From Sphingomonas sp. Leaf230 (lineage in GTDB: Bacteria > Pseudomonadota > Alphaproteobacteria > Sphingomonadales > Sphingomonadaceae): a stretch of DNA of 64,000 nucleotides. The notes below the pieces were generated by a model. It saw nothing but the letters and a program-made list of their open reading frames with translations, was not told the origin of the DNA and searched no databases. The stretch's first letter is position 1; each line of letters begins with the position of its first letter. The DNA lies in the NCBI RefSeq assembly GCF_001421745.1, contig NZ_LMKW01000001.1, forward strand, positions 186,001 to 250,000. Reading direction: 5' to 3'. The translations under genes were made by a program, and so were the position numbers. Of the stretch, positions 50,887 through 60,383 are shown piece after piece.

Positions 50887-52167
50887 TCAAGAAAGCGTCG
50901 GCGGGTCCAGCGGCGCCATGTCCTTCAGCATGATGCCGGGGTCGGCGAGGATGGTCCGGTCGATCATCGCACCGGTTTCCACCAGCTTGCGGCCCTGGAC
51001 GTAATCCTTGACCGCTCCCACGCAGTCGAGCGCGATGACGCGGCGGTCGCGCAGGTAAACGACCGAGAATTTACGCGTCGCCGGATCGCCGCGCAGGACC
51101 GCCTCGTCATAGCCGATCGACAGTCCTACGGTCTGCAGCTTCAGGTCATACTGGTTCGACCAGAACCACGGCACCGCGTCATACACCGCCGGCTGGCCGA
51201 CGATGTCCTTCGCCACGACGGTCGCCTGGTCGTTCGCATTCTGCACCGATTCGACACGCACTGCCGCGCCGCCAGCAAACCGGTTGGCGTGCAACGCGCA
51301 GTCGCCGATCGCATACACGTCCGGCACGCTCGTCCGGCATGCGTCATCGACGCTGACGCCGTTGCCACCCGCCGCACCCGCGTCGATCAGGGGTGCGACT
51401 TCGGGAAGGATGCCGATGCCGACGATCACCATGTCGGCGGCAATGACGGTGCCGTCCCCCAGCCGGACCCCGGTGACGCGGTCGTCACCAAGAATGCAGT
51501 CGACCGACTGCCCGAGCCGCACGTCGACGCCGTGCGCGCGGTGCTCCGCCTCGAAGAACCGCGACAAATCTTCGCCCGCGACGCGCGCAAGCACACGGTC
51601 CAGGGCTTCGAGCAGGATGACGGACTTGCCGAACTTGCGCAGTACCGCCGCGGCTTCGAGCCCGATATACCCGCCGCCGATCACGACCGCGGTCCCGACA
51701 TCCGGCAGTTCGGCGATCATCCGGTCGGCGTCGGCGCGGTCGCGCACGGTGTGGACGCCGGTGAGATGATGGCCTGCGCAAGACAGTCGTCTAGGCGTCC
51801 CGCCCGTCGCCCAGACCAGCCGCCCATAGCCGATCGTCGTACCGTCTTCCGTCGTCGCGCTGTGCTCGACCGGATCGACCGATACGATGCGCGATCCCAG
51901 CCGCAGATCGATGCGCTGCTCGGTCCAGAACGCCGCCTGTCGGATCAGGATACGCCCGAAGACCTTCTCGCCCGACAAATACTCTTTCGACAAGGGCGGC
52001 CGTTCATAGGGAAGCTCCGCCTCCTTGCCGACGATCAGGATCGATCCCTCGAAGCCGATCTTGCGCAACGCGATCGCACACGCCGCACCGCCGTGCCCGC
52101 CGCCGACGATGACGACATCGGCGAACACCGGCGTGTCCCGTCGTGCATCGCCTGTCATGCTGTTCAT
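50887..52167 (-). CDS. FAD-dependent ferredoxin/rubredoxin reductase-like oxidoreductase
   Basis: A 426-residue flavoprotein. The start ATG 52167 ([13 protein letters not shown]) follows GAGGGTAG. FAD-binding motif [20 protein letters not shown] is near the N-terminus, the NAD(P)H site is [20 protein letters not shown], and a C-terminal [14 protein letters not shown] fixes the [16 protein letters not shown] is typical of the putidaredoxin/rhodocoxin reductase group that feeds electrons to ferredoxins of P450s or dioxygenases. No such oxygenase or ferredoxin gene is adjacent in this window, so the partner lies elsewhere. Confidence 0.88.
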   Translation of the reverse strand: MNSMTGDARRDTPVFADVVIVGGGHGGAACAIALRKIGFEGSILIVGKEAELPYERPPLSKEYLSGEKVFGRILIRQAAFWTEQRIDLRLGSRIVSVDPVEHSATTEDGTTIGYGRLVWATGGTPRRLSCAGHHLTGVHTVRDRADADRMIAELPDVGTAVVIGGGYIGLEAAAVLRKFGKSVILLEALDRVLARVAGEDLSRFFEAEHRAHGVDVRLGQSVDCILGDDRVTGVRLGDGTVIAADMVIVGIGILPEVAPLIDAGAAGGNGVSVDDACRTSVPDVYAIGDCALHANRFAGGAAVRVESVQNANDQATVVAKDIVGQPAVYDAVPWFWSNQYDLKLQTVGLSIGYDEAVLRGDPATRKFSVVYLRDRRVIALDCVGAVKDYVQGRKLVETGAMIDRTILADPGIMLKDMAPLDPPTLS

Positions 52168-52381
52168 TTCGCTACCCTCGTTCACCTGATGCCCGGTCGA
52201 GTAGCACGCCGATCTGCTCTCGAGGTGCGCATTCCTAGGGGCCATGTCGGATGACCTCAACTGCAGCCGGAGATCCGTGAATGCGGCGAACACCGCCACT
52301 TGCGCGAAGTTAACGTAAAGCGCGCGCGGTGTGTATTAGGCGTCGTGGCCGGGCTCTGCGCTCGGACGGGGGATTGCCGAA

Positions 52382-53395
52382 GTGATTGCAGACGGAACTG
52401 CCGAAATACCCAAGGCGCATGCGTGGGACCCCGACCATCTGCGGCTTGCGGTCACTGCGGCGGGCGTTGCCCTGTGGGCATGGAACGTCGACACCGACGC
52501 CTTCACGATGGACGAGCGCGGCTTCGAGCTATGGGGCCTCCCGTGGCGCGCCGAAGTCACGTTCGAGGAATTGTCCGCGCATATCCATCCGTCCGATCGC
52601 GACCGCGTCCATTCCGCCTTCGCCGCCACCCGCGCGGTGCTCGGCAGCTACGAGACCGACTTCCGGATCATGATCGGTGAGGAGGTCCGCTGGATCTCCG
52701 CACGCGGCCAGGGCGAGGATGTCGGGATCGTCGGACGGACGATGTTCGGCATCTTCCTCGACGTCACCGGCCGCAAGCAGGCGGAGGAGGGCAACGAACT
52801 GCTCGCCGGCGAAATGAGCCACCGCGTCAAGAATTTGCTGGCGATCGCGAGCGGCCTGACCGCGATAACCTCGCGCACTGCACCCAATACGCAGGACATG
52901 GCGCGCGAACTGACCGAGCGCTTGAGTGCGCTGGGACGGGCGCACGATCTCGTCCGTCCGTTGCCGGGCGGGCAGGGCGACGCGGCGTTGCTGGGCGACC
53001 TGCTCTCGGTGTTGCTCGCACCCTATGACGACATGGGCGCCTTCAAGGGCCGCATCCGCGTCGCGGTCGAGCGCATGGGCGTCGGCGAGAATGCCGCGAC
53101 CGGACTGGGACTGATCATCCACGAACTCGCGACCAACTCGATGAAATACGGTGCGTTGTCGGCGCCGACCGGAACGCTCGACCTGTCCAGCACCGCGACC
53201 GACGACGAAGTGATCCTGACCTGGCTCGAACGGGGCGGTCCGGAAGTCGAAAGCCCGAATGCCGGAGAAGGCTTCGGCAGCAAGCTCGTCCGCCGTACCG
53301 TTGCCGGGCAGCTGGGGGGCTCGATCGCCTATGAATGGTCGACGGGCGGGGTGATCATCACGCTGACGATGCGGCGGGATCGACTTTCGTCCTGA
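52382..53395 (+). CDS. PAS-HWE histidine kinase, cytoplasmic
   Basis: A 337-residue soluble sensor kinase with a GTG start (52382). A PAS domain occupies about residues 18-135 (LRLAVTAAGVALWAWNVDTD to GIFLDVTGRKQAEE). The HWE kinase follows: H-box LLAGEMSHRVKNLLAIASGL, N-box HELATNSMKYGALSAPTG and the diagnostic W-x-E in LTWLERGG. HWE kinases in alphaproteobacteria often feed the PhyR/EcfG general stress response or light signalling. The stress genes csbD-like and hsp20 lie just downstream, which fits but does not prove that role. Confidence 0.9.
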   Translation: MIADGTAEIPKAHAWDPDHLRLAVTAAGVALWAWNVDTDAFTMDERGFELWGLPWRAEVTFEELSAHIHPSDRDRVHSAFAATRAVLGSYETDFRIMIGEEVRWISARGQGEDVGIVGRTMFGIFLDVTGRKQAEEGNELLAGEMSHRVKNLLAIASGLTAITSRTAPNTQDMARELTERLSALGRAHDLVRPLPGGQGDAALLGDLLSVLLAPYDDMGAFKGRIRVAVERMGVGENAATGLGLIIHELATNSMKYGALSAPTGTLDLSSTATDDEVILTWLERGGPEVESPNAGEGFGSKLVRRTVAGQLGGSIAYEWSTGGVIITLTMRRDRLSS

Positions 53396-53645
53396 CTGGC
53401 TTTCAACGGCCGGCCGTGATCACCAGGATAGTAGTTCAGTACCTGCTTCGGGTGCAGGAATACTGCGGAAACATCCGCGGTCCGATGGGTTATGTCTCTG
53501 GGCAATATGAGTTTCGGGTCTGCCGGAGCGCGAACTCCTTTGCCCGTGCGCCCCTATCGTTTTCACCAGCGCGGAGCAGCGCGGGATATTCCCGCCGGCT
53601 TCGTCGTTTGAAGCCCCATCATCCACGTATCGAAGGAGATCATTC

Positions 53646-53930
53646 ATGAACACCGACACCCTCAGCGGCGCAGCAACCGACGTCAGCGGCAAGGTCAAGG
53701 AAACCCTTGGCGGCGCGATCGGCGACAAGTCGCTGCAGAGCGAAGGCGCAGCGGATCAGCTGACCGGTACCGTCCAGAAGACGGTCGGCCAGGCCAAGGA
53801 CGTCGTCGAGGAGAACATCCGTCCGCTGGTCGACTATGTCCGCCAGTTCTCGAAGGAGCGTCCGTTCACCGCCGCAGCGGTTGCCGGTGTACTGGGTATC
53901 GCCCTGATCAACACGCTCCGCGGCAAGTAA
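53646..53930 (+). CDS. CsbD-family stress protein with C-terminal membrane helix
   Basis: A 94-residue protein. The CsbD-like part is GAATDVSGKVKETLGGAIGD, KSLQSEGAADQLTGTVQKTV and GQAKDVVEENI. A C-terminal hydrophobic segment (FTAAAVAGVLGIALINTL) adds a membrane anchor, a common variant in proteobacteria. AAGGAG lies seven bases before the ATG. CsbD proteins accumulate under general stress; molecular role unknown. Confidence 0.88.
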   Translation: MNTDTLSGAATDVSGKVKETLGGAIGDKSLQSEGAADQLTGTVQKTVGQAKDVVEENIRPLVDYVRQFSKERPFTAAAVAGVLGIALINTLRGK

Positions 53931-54179
53931 GCCTCGGCGTGTCGCGGCGGGGGCGCATGATCGCTCCCGTCGCTATACCGTTACTCGCGTTACCGAAGAC
54001 ATACGACACCAAGCGCACTCGATCGTTGCGCTACCGATAAACAAGCCGCGGCTGGTCGATCGAACATCCGACGACCTCACCGCGAACCACGCAACACCAA
54101 TTCGCTGCAATTGCGGACCGTGATCCACGGTCGCGCTGCCGAAGAACTATGTCGATCGGACTTCGGAGAGGAGACCCGC

Positions 54180-54452
54180 ATGACGGATCATACGGATTAC
54201 GAAACCGATTACGATTCCAACCTCGTCGTGGGACACCGCGAGCAGCGATCCGACGACGACTGGGACAAGGTCTGGAATACCGACGATCGCAACCGCGATA
54301 CGCTCCGCAAGATCGAGTTCGGGCTGGCGGTGATCGCTGCGGGCGTAGCACTCGTGATGGTCCGCGGTGGATGGCTGCGGATGACCGCGCGACCGAACCA
54401 TGTCGTGCCCTCGGCGGCCGATATTCACGTCCAGATGCCGCCGCTGCGCTAA
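54180..54452 (+). CDS. Small single-pass membrane protein, unknown
   Basis: A 90-residue product; ATG 54180 follows GGAGAGGAGA. The first 55 residues are very acidic and polar (MTDHTDYETDYDSNLVVGHR), then one transmembrane helix (IEFGLAVIAAGVALVMVRGG) and a short tail with QMPPL. No family is recognised. Position between csbD-like and hsp20 suggests a stress-linked membrane protein, an inference from neighbours only. Confidence 0.68.
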   Translation: MTDHTDYETDYDSNLVVGHREQRSDDDWDKVWNTDDRNRDTLRKIEFGLAVIAAGVALVMVRGGWLRMTARPNHVVPSAADIHVQMPPLR

Positions 54453-54482
54453 AACCGGGCGCGTCGAATGACTAGCGCCCGA

Positions 54483-54520
54483 TTAAAAGAACGACTGCCA
54501 GCATTTGGGCTGGCAGTCGT
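54483..54520 (-). terminator. Rho-independent terminator of hsp20
   Basis: On the minus strand ACGACTGCCAGC pairs with GCTGGCAGTCGT around CCAAAT and is followed by TCTTTTAA. It begins nine bases after the hsp20 stop. It can also cap the convergent gene at 54452, though the T-run favours hsp20. Confidence 0.8.
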
Positions 54521-54528
54521 CATTCCCG

Positions 54529-55014
54529 TTACGCGGCGGAGCGTTCCGCCTGCTTGTCTTCGAGACGATCACCGCCGCAATCATTGGCTGCGGAGCCGTT
54601 GATCTCGATCCGGCGCGGCTTCATCGCCTCGGGGATTTCGCGCTTCAGCGCGATGCGTAGCATGCCGTTGTCGAAGCTCGCATTCTGGACCTGCACGAAG
54701 TCGGCAAGCTGGAAGCGGCGCTCGAACGCACGGGTGGCGATCCCGCGGTGGACGAAGCGGCCATCGTCGCGTTCGTCGGGCTTGCGCCCGCTGACCGTCA
54801 ACTGGTTGTTCTGCGCGACGATCTCGATGTCGTCGGGGCGAAACCCGGCGACGGCGAGCGTGATCTGATAGCTGTCCTCGCTCTCGCGTTCGATATCGAA
54901 TGGCGGGTAGCCATCGACCGTTTCGGTCCGCGCGGTCGCTTCCAGCAAGTCGAACAGCCGGTCGAAACCGACCGTGGAACGACGGTAAGGCGCAAAGTCG
55001 AAGTTCGTCCTCAT
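54529..55014 (-). CDS. ibpA: Hsp20/alpha-crystallin small heat-shock protein (IbpA-like)
   Basis: A 161-residue holdase chaperone. ATG 55014 (MRTNFDFAPYRRSTVGFDRL) follows GAGGAGGAT inside the thermometer hairpin. The alpha-crystallin domain runs about residues 35-130: YPPFDIERESEDSYQITLAV, FRPDDIEIVAQNNQLTVSGR, and the conserved FERRFQLADFVQVQNASFDN with GMLRIALKREIPEA. The C-terminal I-x-I-like PRRIEI is present. It prevents aggregation of heat-denatured proteins. The leader is predicted to fold as a ROSE-type RNA thermometer. Confidence 0.93.
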   Translation of the reverse strand: MRTNFDFAPYRRSTVGFDRLFDLLEATARTETVDGYPPFDIERESEDSYQITLAVAGFRPDDIEIVAQNNQLTVSGRKPDERDDGRFVHRGIATRAFERRFQLADFVQVQNASFDNGMLRIALKREIPEAMKPRRIEINGSAANDCGGDRLEDKQAERSAA

Positions 55015-55106
55015 ATCCAAATCCTCCTCATGAGCAATCTGAGCACGAGGGGCACCGGTAAAGCCGGTGCCCTCAGTCGCCGGACCGATCGACGCGTCCG
55101 GCGACC
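55015..55106 (-). ncRNA. ROSE-like RNA thermometer in the hsp20 leader
   Basis: Three hairpins precede the start codon. Two are perfect: GTCGCCGGAC/GTCCGGCGAC (plus 55076-55105) and GGGCACCGG/CCGGTGCCC (55050-55072). The third (55021-55037) is TTGCTCATGAGGAGGA on the coding strand, where TTGCTC faces the AGGAGG ribosome binding site, the ROSE signature U(U/C)GCU pairing with the SD. At low temperature this should hide the SD and melt on heating. A TTGACG element (plus 55132-55137) upstream is a candidate -35; the -10 is unclear. Confidence 0.8.
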
Positions 55107-55185
55107 GGGGAAATAATTTCGCGTCCGAAGGCGTCAAGATTTTCGAACGAAATTTTTTGCACCGGTCGCGAGCGGCGGCGATCCG

Positions 55186-55590
55186 CTACTTGATGCGCTT
55201 CCACGACTGCGTCTTGCAGCCGAACCCCGCGAACGTGCAGCCTTCGCCGACCAACGTGTGGGGATCGATCTACGTGATCGTGCCGGACACGGTCTGGCCG
55301 ACATCGGGAATGAAGACCTCGCCGCTCCATCGCCCAGGCTCGTCCTCGACGAAATCGCGGAACAGTTCCTCGCCGACGAGCTGGTCGACGCCGCCGCGTT
55401 GCGCGTCCTCGATCGCAGTGCGGCTCGCCCACACGACCGTCCCGCAGATCGCATCGCGACAGCGCTTGAAGGTCACGTGAACGGTGTTGTGCGGGTTGGC
55501 CCAGATCCCGGCGGGCGGCGGGGTTCGTGCCGCGACGGGCGCGGCGACCAGCGAGAGTGCCAGGATTGCGGCCGAATATTTGAAAAGCAT
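55186..55590 (-). pseudogene. DUF2147 protein interrupted by an in-frame stop
   Basis: ATG 55590 (GAGAGGA upstream) opens a secreted protein: signal peptide to APVAA, then PPPAGIWANPHNTVHVTF, CRDAICGTVVWAS, VFIPDVGQTVSGTIT and a TAG at 55270-55272. The same frame continues with IDPHTLVGEGCTFAGFGC and KTQSWKRIK to a TAG at 55186-55188. That tail is the usual DUF2147 C-terminus with paired cysteines and the ...SQ/S-W-R-I ending, so one substitution (for example TAC to TAG) has cut the last 27 residues. The 106-residue product may be inactive, or the stop may be an error. DUF2147 proteins are periplasmic, function unknown. Confidence 0.75.
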
Positions 55591-55780
55591 GTCATCCTCT
55601 CGGATTTCCTACCGGATCGAACGTGCCAAACCTCGCTTCGAGCCCTGCCGAAAAGGTAAAACCGAAATTTCGATTGTCTCCTATGCGGCTGATTTGGCTC
55701 AGTATCCAATGGTCGGCGTTGCGGTGATTTGTTCGCTACCCTAGATACTGGGATTGGTGATCATCGACGAGTAGACTGTT

Positions 55781-58402
55781 TTGACTGATATCATCGACAG
55801 CGCCGTCGAAAGCGCCCCGAAAATGACGGCGGATGCAGAGCGGATCGCGGCTGAGCTGATCGCGCAGGACGTTGGCACCGATCCGTTCGTCGCGGCCGTG
55901 CGGGCCACGCGGATGCCGATGATCATCACCAATCCCCGGCTGCCCGACAATCCCGTCGTGTTCACCAACGACGCGTTCTGCCGGTTGAGCGGGTATAGCC
56001 GGGCGGAAATCCTCGGCCGTAATTGTCGCTTTTTGCAGGGGCCGGAGACCGATCCCGCGACCGTCGTCAAAATTCGCGAGGCGGTGCGGCAGGTCAGACC
56101 GATCGAGATCGACATCCAGAACCACCGCAAGGACGGCGAGCTGTTCTGGAACCGCCTGTTACTGGCGCCGGTCTACGATACCGAAGGCGTGCTCGCCTAT
56201 TTCTTTGCGAGCCAGGTCGATGTGACGCTCGAGCGCGAACGGCTGCAAGGTCTGGAATCGAGCAATGCCGCGCTTCTGGCCGAGCTGACCGACCGATTGC
56301 GGATGCAGCAGGAGCAGGAGCGCGAGCTGGCCTTCACGTTGAAGGCTGCCCGCTTCGGAACCTGGAGCCTGGAGATCGCCAGCAAGCAGTTGACTGCCTC
56401 TGATACGTGCAAGGAAATATTCGGCCGCCCCAGCCACGAGCCCTTCACCTATGAGGACCGGCTCGAGGCGATCCATCCCGAGGATAGAGCGAAAAGCGTC
56501 GCCGAAGTCCGTCGCTGCGTCGCGGAGGGCACCGACTATGACGTGATCTACCGCATCTATCGCCGCGATGGAGAACTGCGCTGGATCGCCTCGCGCGGTC
56601 AGCCCTTCTTCAACACCGAGGGCGAGGCGTTGCGCATCGCCGGCGTCTCGACCGACATCACCGATCAGCGCCGCGGCGAGATCATGCGCGCGGCACTCGT
56701 CGAACTGGGCGACGTGTTTCGCGATACGGACGAACCGGATGATATCTCCTTCGCGGCGGCGCGGATCATCGGCCAAACGGTTGCGGCGGATCGCGCGGGC
56801 TATGGCGAGATCGACGCCGACACGCTCACGATCATGCGGGACTGGAGGGCACCGGGGGTCGCGCCCCTTTTCGGGAGCTTCGATCTACGCAGCTTCGGAA
56901 CGTACATCGACGATCTCAAAAACGGCGACGAGGTGTGTATCGCGGACGCGCATACCGATCCGCGGACGCGGTCGTCGGTCGATGCACTTGAGGCGGTTTC
57001 GGTTCGCGCGATCGTCAACATACCGATCATGGAGAATGGTCGGCTGGTCGCGATGCTCTATCTTGGCAGCGGCTGTGCACGGCAGTGGCGCGCGGACGAG
57101 GTGGCGTTCGTTCGTGAAGTTGCCGAGCGCACCCGCATTGCGACCGAACGGCGGCGCACGGAACAGGAACTCGCAGCTCTGGCCGCGTCGCTGGAACAGC
57201 AGGTTGCGGCGCGGACCGGCGAGCTCCAGCATGCCGAAGACGCGTTGCGCCAGTCGCAGAAGATGGAGGCGGTCGGCCAGCTTACCGGCGGCGTCGCGCA
57301 TGATTTCAACAATCTGCTGACCGTCATCCGTTCGGCGACCGACCTGCTGAAGCGTCCGGACCTCAGCGCGGAACGGCGCGAACGCTATATCGACGCGATC
57401 TCCGATACCGCCGATCGTGCCGCGAAACTGACGGGGCAACTGCTCGCCTTCGCGCGACGGCAGGCGCTCCAGCCAGAAGTGATCGACGTTGGACAAAGCC
57501 TGCGCGTCATTGCCGATATGCTGGGCACGCTGACCGGCTCGCGGATCGTCATCGACATCGACGTGCCCGAGACGCCGCTGTTCACCAACGTCGATCCCAG
57601 CCAGCTCGATACCGCGCTCGTGAACATGGCGGTCAACGCGCGCGACGCGATGGACGGCGCGGGCCATATCCTGATCGCGGTGCGGCCCGCATCGTTCATC
57701 CCCGCCGTTCGCTCGCATCCGGCCGTGCCGGGGCGCTATGTCGCGATCTCGATGACCGACAGCGGCACCGGCATCGAACCCGAAAAACTGGAGCGTATCT
57801 TCGAGCCGTTCTTCACGACCAAGGGCGTCGGGCAGGGCACCGGCCTCGGGCTCAGCCAGGTGTTCGGGTTCGCCAAGCAATCCGAGGGCGACATCGTCGT
57901 CGAAAGCCCGCCCGGCGAGGGCGCGACCTTCACCCTGTACCTGCCACAGGTCGACGAGAGCGACCGTCCCGTCGAGGACGACGCTGTCCAGACGCTGGCC
58001 GACGGTCATGGAACCTGCGTGCTCGTCGTCGAGGACAACAGGGAAGTCGGGACGTTCACCACCCAGTCGCTGGCCGAGCTTGGCTATGTGACGGTGTGGG
58101 CGGCCAATGCGCAGGAGGCTCTGGCGGAGCTGGGCAAGGATGCCTCGCGCTTCGACATCGTCTTCTCCGACGTGGTCATGCCGGGGATGAACGGCATCGA
58201 ACTCGGCAAGGCGATCCGCGCCGACTATCCGAGCCTGCCGGTCGTGCTGACGTCGGGGTACAGCAACATCCTCGCGCAGGACGGCACGCACGGGTTCGAA
58301 CTGCTCCACAAGCCGTATTCGGTCGAGCAATTGTCGCGCGTGTTGCGCAAGGCGGCGGGCTGGGGAAGCGCCGACAGAAGTTCGGACGGCTCGGCGGAAT
58401 AA
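55781..58402 (+). CDS. LOV-PAS-GAF hybrid histidine kinase (blue-light sensor)
   Basis: An 873-residue multidomain kinase. The LOV domain (about 35-155) has GRNCRFLQG with Cys82 for the flavin adduct, plus [18 protein letters not shown] second PAS (about 185-300) is followed by GAF (about 315-460) and a short coiled coil. HisKA contains [14 protein letters not shown] with His507, then HATPase_c with N-box [14 protein letters not shown] and G-boxes DSGTGIEP and [10 protein letters not shown] receiver with Asp797 in [13 protein letters not shown] ends the protein. The start is TTG 55781 or ATG 55823; neither has a strong ribosome binding site. By family it autophosphorylates in blue light; no separate response regulator is adjacent. 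Confidence 0.9.
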   Translation: MTDIIDSAVESAPKMTADAERIAAELIAQDVGTDPFVAAVRATRMPMIITNPRLPDNPVVFTNDAFCRLSGYSRAEILGRNCRFLQGPETDPATVVKIREAVRQVRPIEIDIQNHRKDGELFWNRLLLAPVYDTEGVLAYFFASQVDVTLERERLQGLESSNAALLAELTDRLRMQQEQERELAFTLKAARFGTWSLEIASKQLTASDTCKEIFGRPSHEPFTYEDRLEAIHPEDRAKSVAEVRRCVAEGTDYDVIYRIYRRDGELRWIASRGQPFFNTEGEALRIAGVSTDITDQRRGEIMRAALVELGDVFRDTDEPDDISFAAARIIGQTVAADRAGYGEIDADTLTIMRDWRAPGVAPLFGSFDLRSFGTYIDDLKNGDEVCIADAHTDPRTRSSVDALEAVSVRAIVNIPIMENGRLVAMLYLGSGCARQWRADEVAFVREVAERTRIATERRRTEQELAALAASLEQQVAARTGELQHAEDALRQSQKMEAVGQLTGGVAHDFNNLLTVIRSATDLLKRPDLSAERRERYIDAISDTADRAAKLTGQLLAFARRQALQPEVIDVGQSLRVIADMLGTLTGSRIVIDIDVPETPLFTNVDPSQLDTALVNMAVNARDAMDGAGHILIAVRPASFIPAVRSHPAVPGRYVAISMTDSGTGIEPEKLERIFEPFFTTKGVGQGTGLGLSQVFGFAKQSEGDIVVESPPGEGATFTLYLPQVDESDRPVEDDAVQTLADGHGTCVLVVEDNREVGTFTTQSLAELGYVTVWAANAQEALAELGKDASRFDIVFSDVVMPGMNGIELGKAIRADYPSLPVVLTSGYSNILAQDGTHGFELLHKPYSVEQLSRVLRKAAGWGSADRSSDGSAE

Positions 58403-58433
58403 CGGAGAGGCTGCCGATCCGCGGGCGAAAGGC

Positions 58434-59261
58434 TCAGGCGGTCGGCGCCATCAACGACCGGATACGCTGGGCCGTTTCCGGGGAGGCGGGATTGTAGACG
58501 ATCATCCCGAGTTCAGGTCGACCGTCGACCGCGAAGGCCGAGAATTCGAGTTCGAGCAAGCCGTGTACCGGGTGGTGCAGCCGCTTCAGGCCGTCAGCGT
58601 GCCGGGCGACGTTATTATCGCGCCACAACGCGTCGAACTCGGGACTGAGCCGCGATAGTTCCTCGACCAGTTGCGCGATCTCCGCACCCGCACCGGCACG
58701 CGCGGCATCCGCGCGAAACGCGCCGACGACGTAACGGGCGACGTTGAGCCAGTCCTCCTGCGCCGCCTTGATGCTCGCATTGGTGAACATCAGGCGCAGG
58801 ATGTTGCGCTGGTCGCGGGGAAGCGTCGCATAGTCGGTCAGCAGGGTCGCCGCCGCCGCGTTCCACGCGACCACGTCCCAGGTCGGCGTCTTGACGATCG
58901 CCGGGCTGAACTCCAGCGCATCTAGTACGCGCTGCAGCCGCGGCGTCACTGCGTCGGAGGCGCGATAGGTCGCTTCCGGCGGGCGGCCGAGACCGAGAAC
59001 GAAAAGATGTTCGCGCTCCTGCTCGGTCAGCATCAGGCCGCCGGCGATGCGGTTGAGGACGTCGGCCGACGGCGCGCCGCCGCGCCCCTGTTCGAGCCAG
59101 GTGTACCAGGTCGCCGAGATGTTCGCGCGCTGGGCGACTTCCTCGCGGCGCAAGCCGGGCGTCCGCCGTCGTCCACCGCTGAACCCGAAAGCTGCCGCGT
59201 CCATGCGTGCCCGGCGATCGCGCAGGAACGTGCCGAGCGCATTGTCAGTCTCGATAGACAT
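58434..59261 (-). CDS. XRE-family regulator with MmyB-like ligand domain
   Basis: A 275-residue regulator. The N-terminal helix-turn-helix has RRTPGLRREEVAQRANISAT and YTWLEQGRGGAPSADVLNRI (about residues 33-75). The rest is the MmyB-like/MltR domain (HLFVLGLGRP, SPAIVKTPTWDVVAWNAAAA, HPVHGLLELEFSAFAVDGR), which in relatives binds fatty acids or small ligands. ATG 59261 has AGGA at good spacing; ATG 59267 is an alternative. It is divergent from the epimerase-like SDR (98-base gap), the classic layout for this regulator and its reductase target. Confidence 0.88.
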   Translation of the reverse strand: MSIETDNALGTFLRDRRARMDAAAFGFSGGRRRTPGLRREEVAQRANISATWYTWLEQGRGGAPSADVLNRIAGGLMLTEQEREHLFVLGLGRPPEATYRASDAVTPRLQRVLDALEFSPAIVKTPTWDVVAWNAAAATLLTDYATLPRDQRNILRLMFTNASIKAAQEDWLNVARYVVGAFRADAARAGAGAEIAQLVEELSRLSPEFDALWRDNNVARHADGLKRLHHPVHGLLELEFSAFAVDGRPELGMIVYNPASPETAQRIRSLMAPTA

Positions 59262-59358
59262 CGCCATCCTGTTGAAGATTATACCATGATAAGGTCACTA
59301 CTTTTACAGGTGTTGAAGTACGCCCAAGTCTTCCTCCGGACAATATCGGAGAGTTTGG

Positions 59359-60264
59359 ATGCGTGTATTTTTGACGGGTGCGACGGGCTTCATCGGGTCG
59401 CGGATCGTGCCGGAACTGCTGAGTGCCGGGCATGAGGTCTTGGGTCTTACCCGGTCGGATGCCGGCGCGCGGTCGCTGGTAGAGGCTGGCGCCGAGGTAC
59501 ATCGCGGTGATCTCGTCGATCTCGACAGCCTGCGCAGCGGAGCGGAGCAGGCCGATGCGGTGATCCACACCGCGTTCGATCACGAGTTCACCAACTTCGT
59601 CGCGAACTGCGAGAAGGACCGCCGCGTGATCGGCGCGATGGGGGAGGTCCTCAAGGGGAGCGGTCGTCCCTTGATCATCACGTCGGGTACCGGGATCGGC
59701 GATACCGGCCCGGGCAAGCCTGCGCTCGAGTCCGCGTTCAACCCCGATTATCACAACCCGCGGATCGCGTCGGAAAAGGCGGGGCAGGCGCTATTGGAGG
59801 CAGGCCTGGACGTCCGTGTCATGCGGCTCCCGCAGGTTCACGATACCGTCAAGCAGGGGCTGATCACGCCCTATGTCGATATCGCGCGCGAGAAGGGCGT
59901 GGTGGCCTATGTCGGCGACGGCGCCAATCGCTGGCCCGCGGCGCACGTGCTGGACGTGGCGAAACTCTACGCGCTCGTGCTCGACAAGGGCGAGAAGGGC
60001 GCGCGGTACAATGCCGTTGCGGAAGAAGGCGTCAGCGCGCGGGCGATCGCCGAAGTCGTCGCGGCCGGGCTGGGCCTGCCGACGCTATCGCTGACTCAGG
60101 AGCAGGCGAACGACCATTTCGGCTGGTTCGGGATGTTCGCCTCGCTCGACATGCTTGCCTCCAGCAACTGGACGCGCGCGCAACTCGGCTGGAACCCGAC
60201 CGGTCCGGGATTGATCGCCGATCTGGAAGCGATGGACTATGCGCCGGGCCTAGTCGCCGCCTGA
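59359..60264 (+). CDS. NAD(P)-dependent epimerase/dehydratase-like SDR
   Basis: A 301-residue extended short-chain dehydrogenase. The Rossmann motif is MRVFLTGATGFIGSRIVPEL at the N-terminus, with Asp50-like HRGDLVDLDSL for NAD. The Tyr of the Y-x3-K triad is not at its usual place: NPDYHNPRIASEKAGQALL suggests a variant (Asn-Asp-Tyr then Lys). TSGTGIGDTG is the substrate loop. It is most like the ycaN/yeeZ-type 'SDR family' partners of XRE-MmyB regulators. The substrate is unknown; it is likely induced when the divergent regulator senses ligand. Confidence 0.82.
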   Translation: MRVFLTGATGFIGSRIVPELLSAGHEVLGLTRSDAGARSLVEAGAEVHRGDLVDLDSLRSGAEQADAVIHTAFDHEFTNFVANCEKDRRVIGAMGEVLKGSGRPLIITSGTGIGDTGPGKPALESAFNPDYHNPRIASEKAGQALLEAGLDVRVMRLPQVHDTVKQGLITPYVDIAREKGVVAYVGDGANRWPAAHVLDVAKLYALVLDKGEKGARYNAVAEEGVSARAIAEVVAAGLGLPTLSLTQEQANDHFGWFGMFASLDMLASSNWTRAQLGWNPTGPGLIADLEAMDYAPGLVAA

Positions 60265-60270
60265 CCGGGC

Positions 60271-60310
60271 ATCCCGCTGGCGGCAATTTATAGTTTGCCG
60301 TCAGCGGGAT
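60271..60310 (+). terminator. Hairpin after the SDR gene
   Basis: ATCCCGCTGGCGGCAA pairs with TTTGCCGTCAGCGGGAT (one G-T and one mismatch) around TTATAG, seven bases after the stop. Stable and well placed, though the downstream T-run is absent. Confidence 0.6.
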
Positions 60311-60383
60311 ACGCGTCGAGCAGATGCCGCTTGCATCGGTGCGCGGCTCGGGACCATCCTGCGACATTGTCTACGGGGGTCTC

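Noticed and set aside
50272-52254. 660-codon open frame on the plus strand
   Set aside because: Antisense to the CoA transferase and flavoprotein genes, with no ribosome binding site or recognisable motif.
53396-53645. EcfG-type general stress promoter before csbD-like gene
   Set aside because: Best match (GGAAAC, then GGTT after about 15 bases) departs from the GGAAC/GTT consensus in sequence; not strong enough to call.
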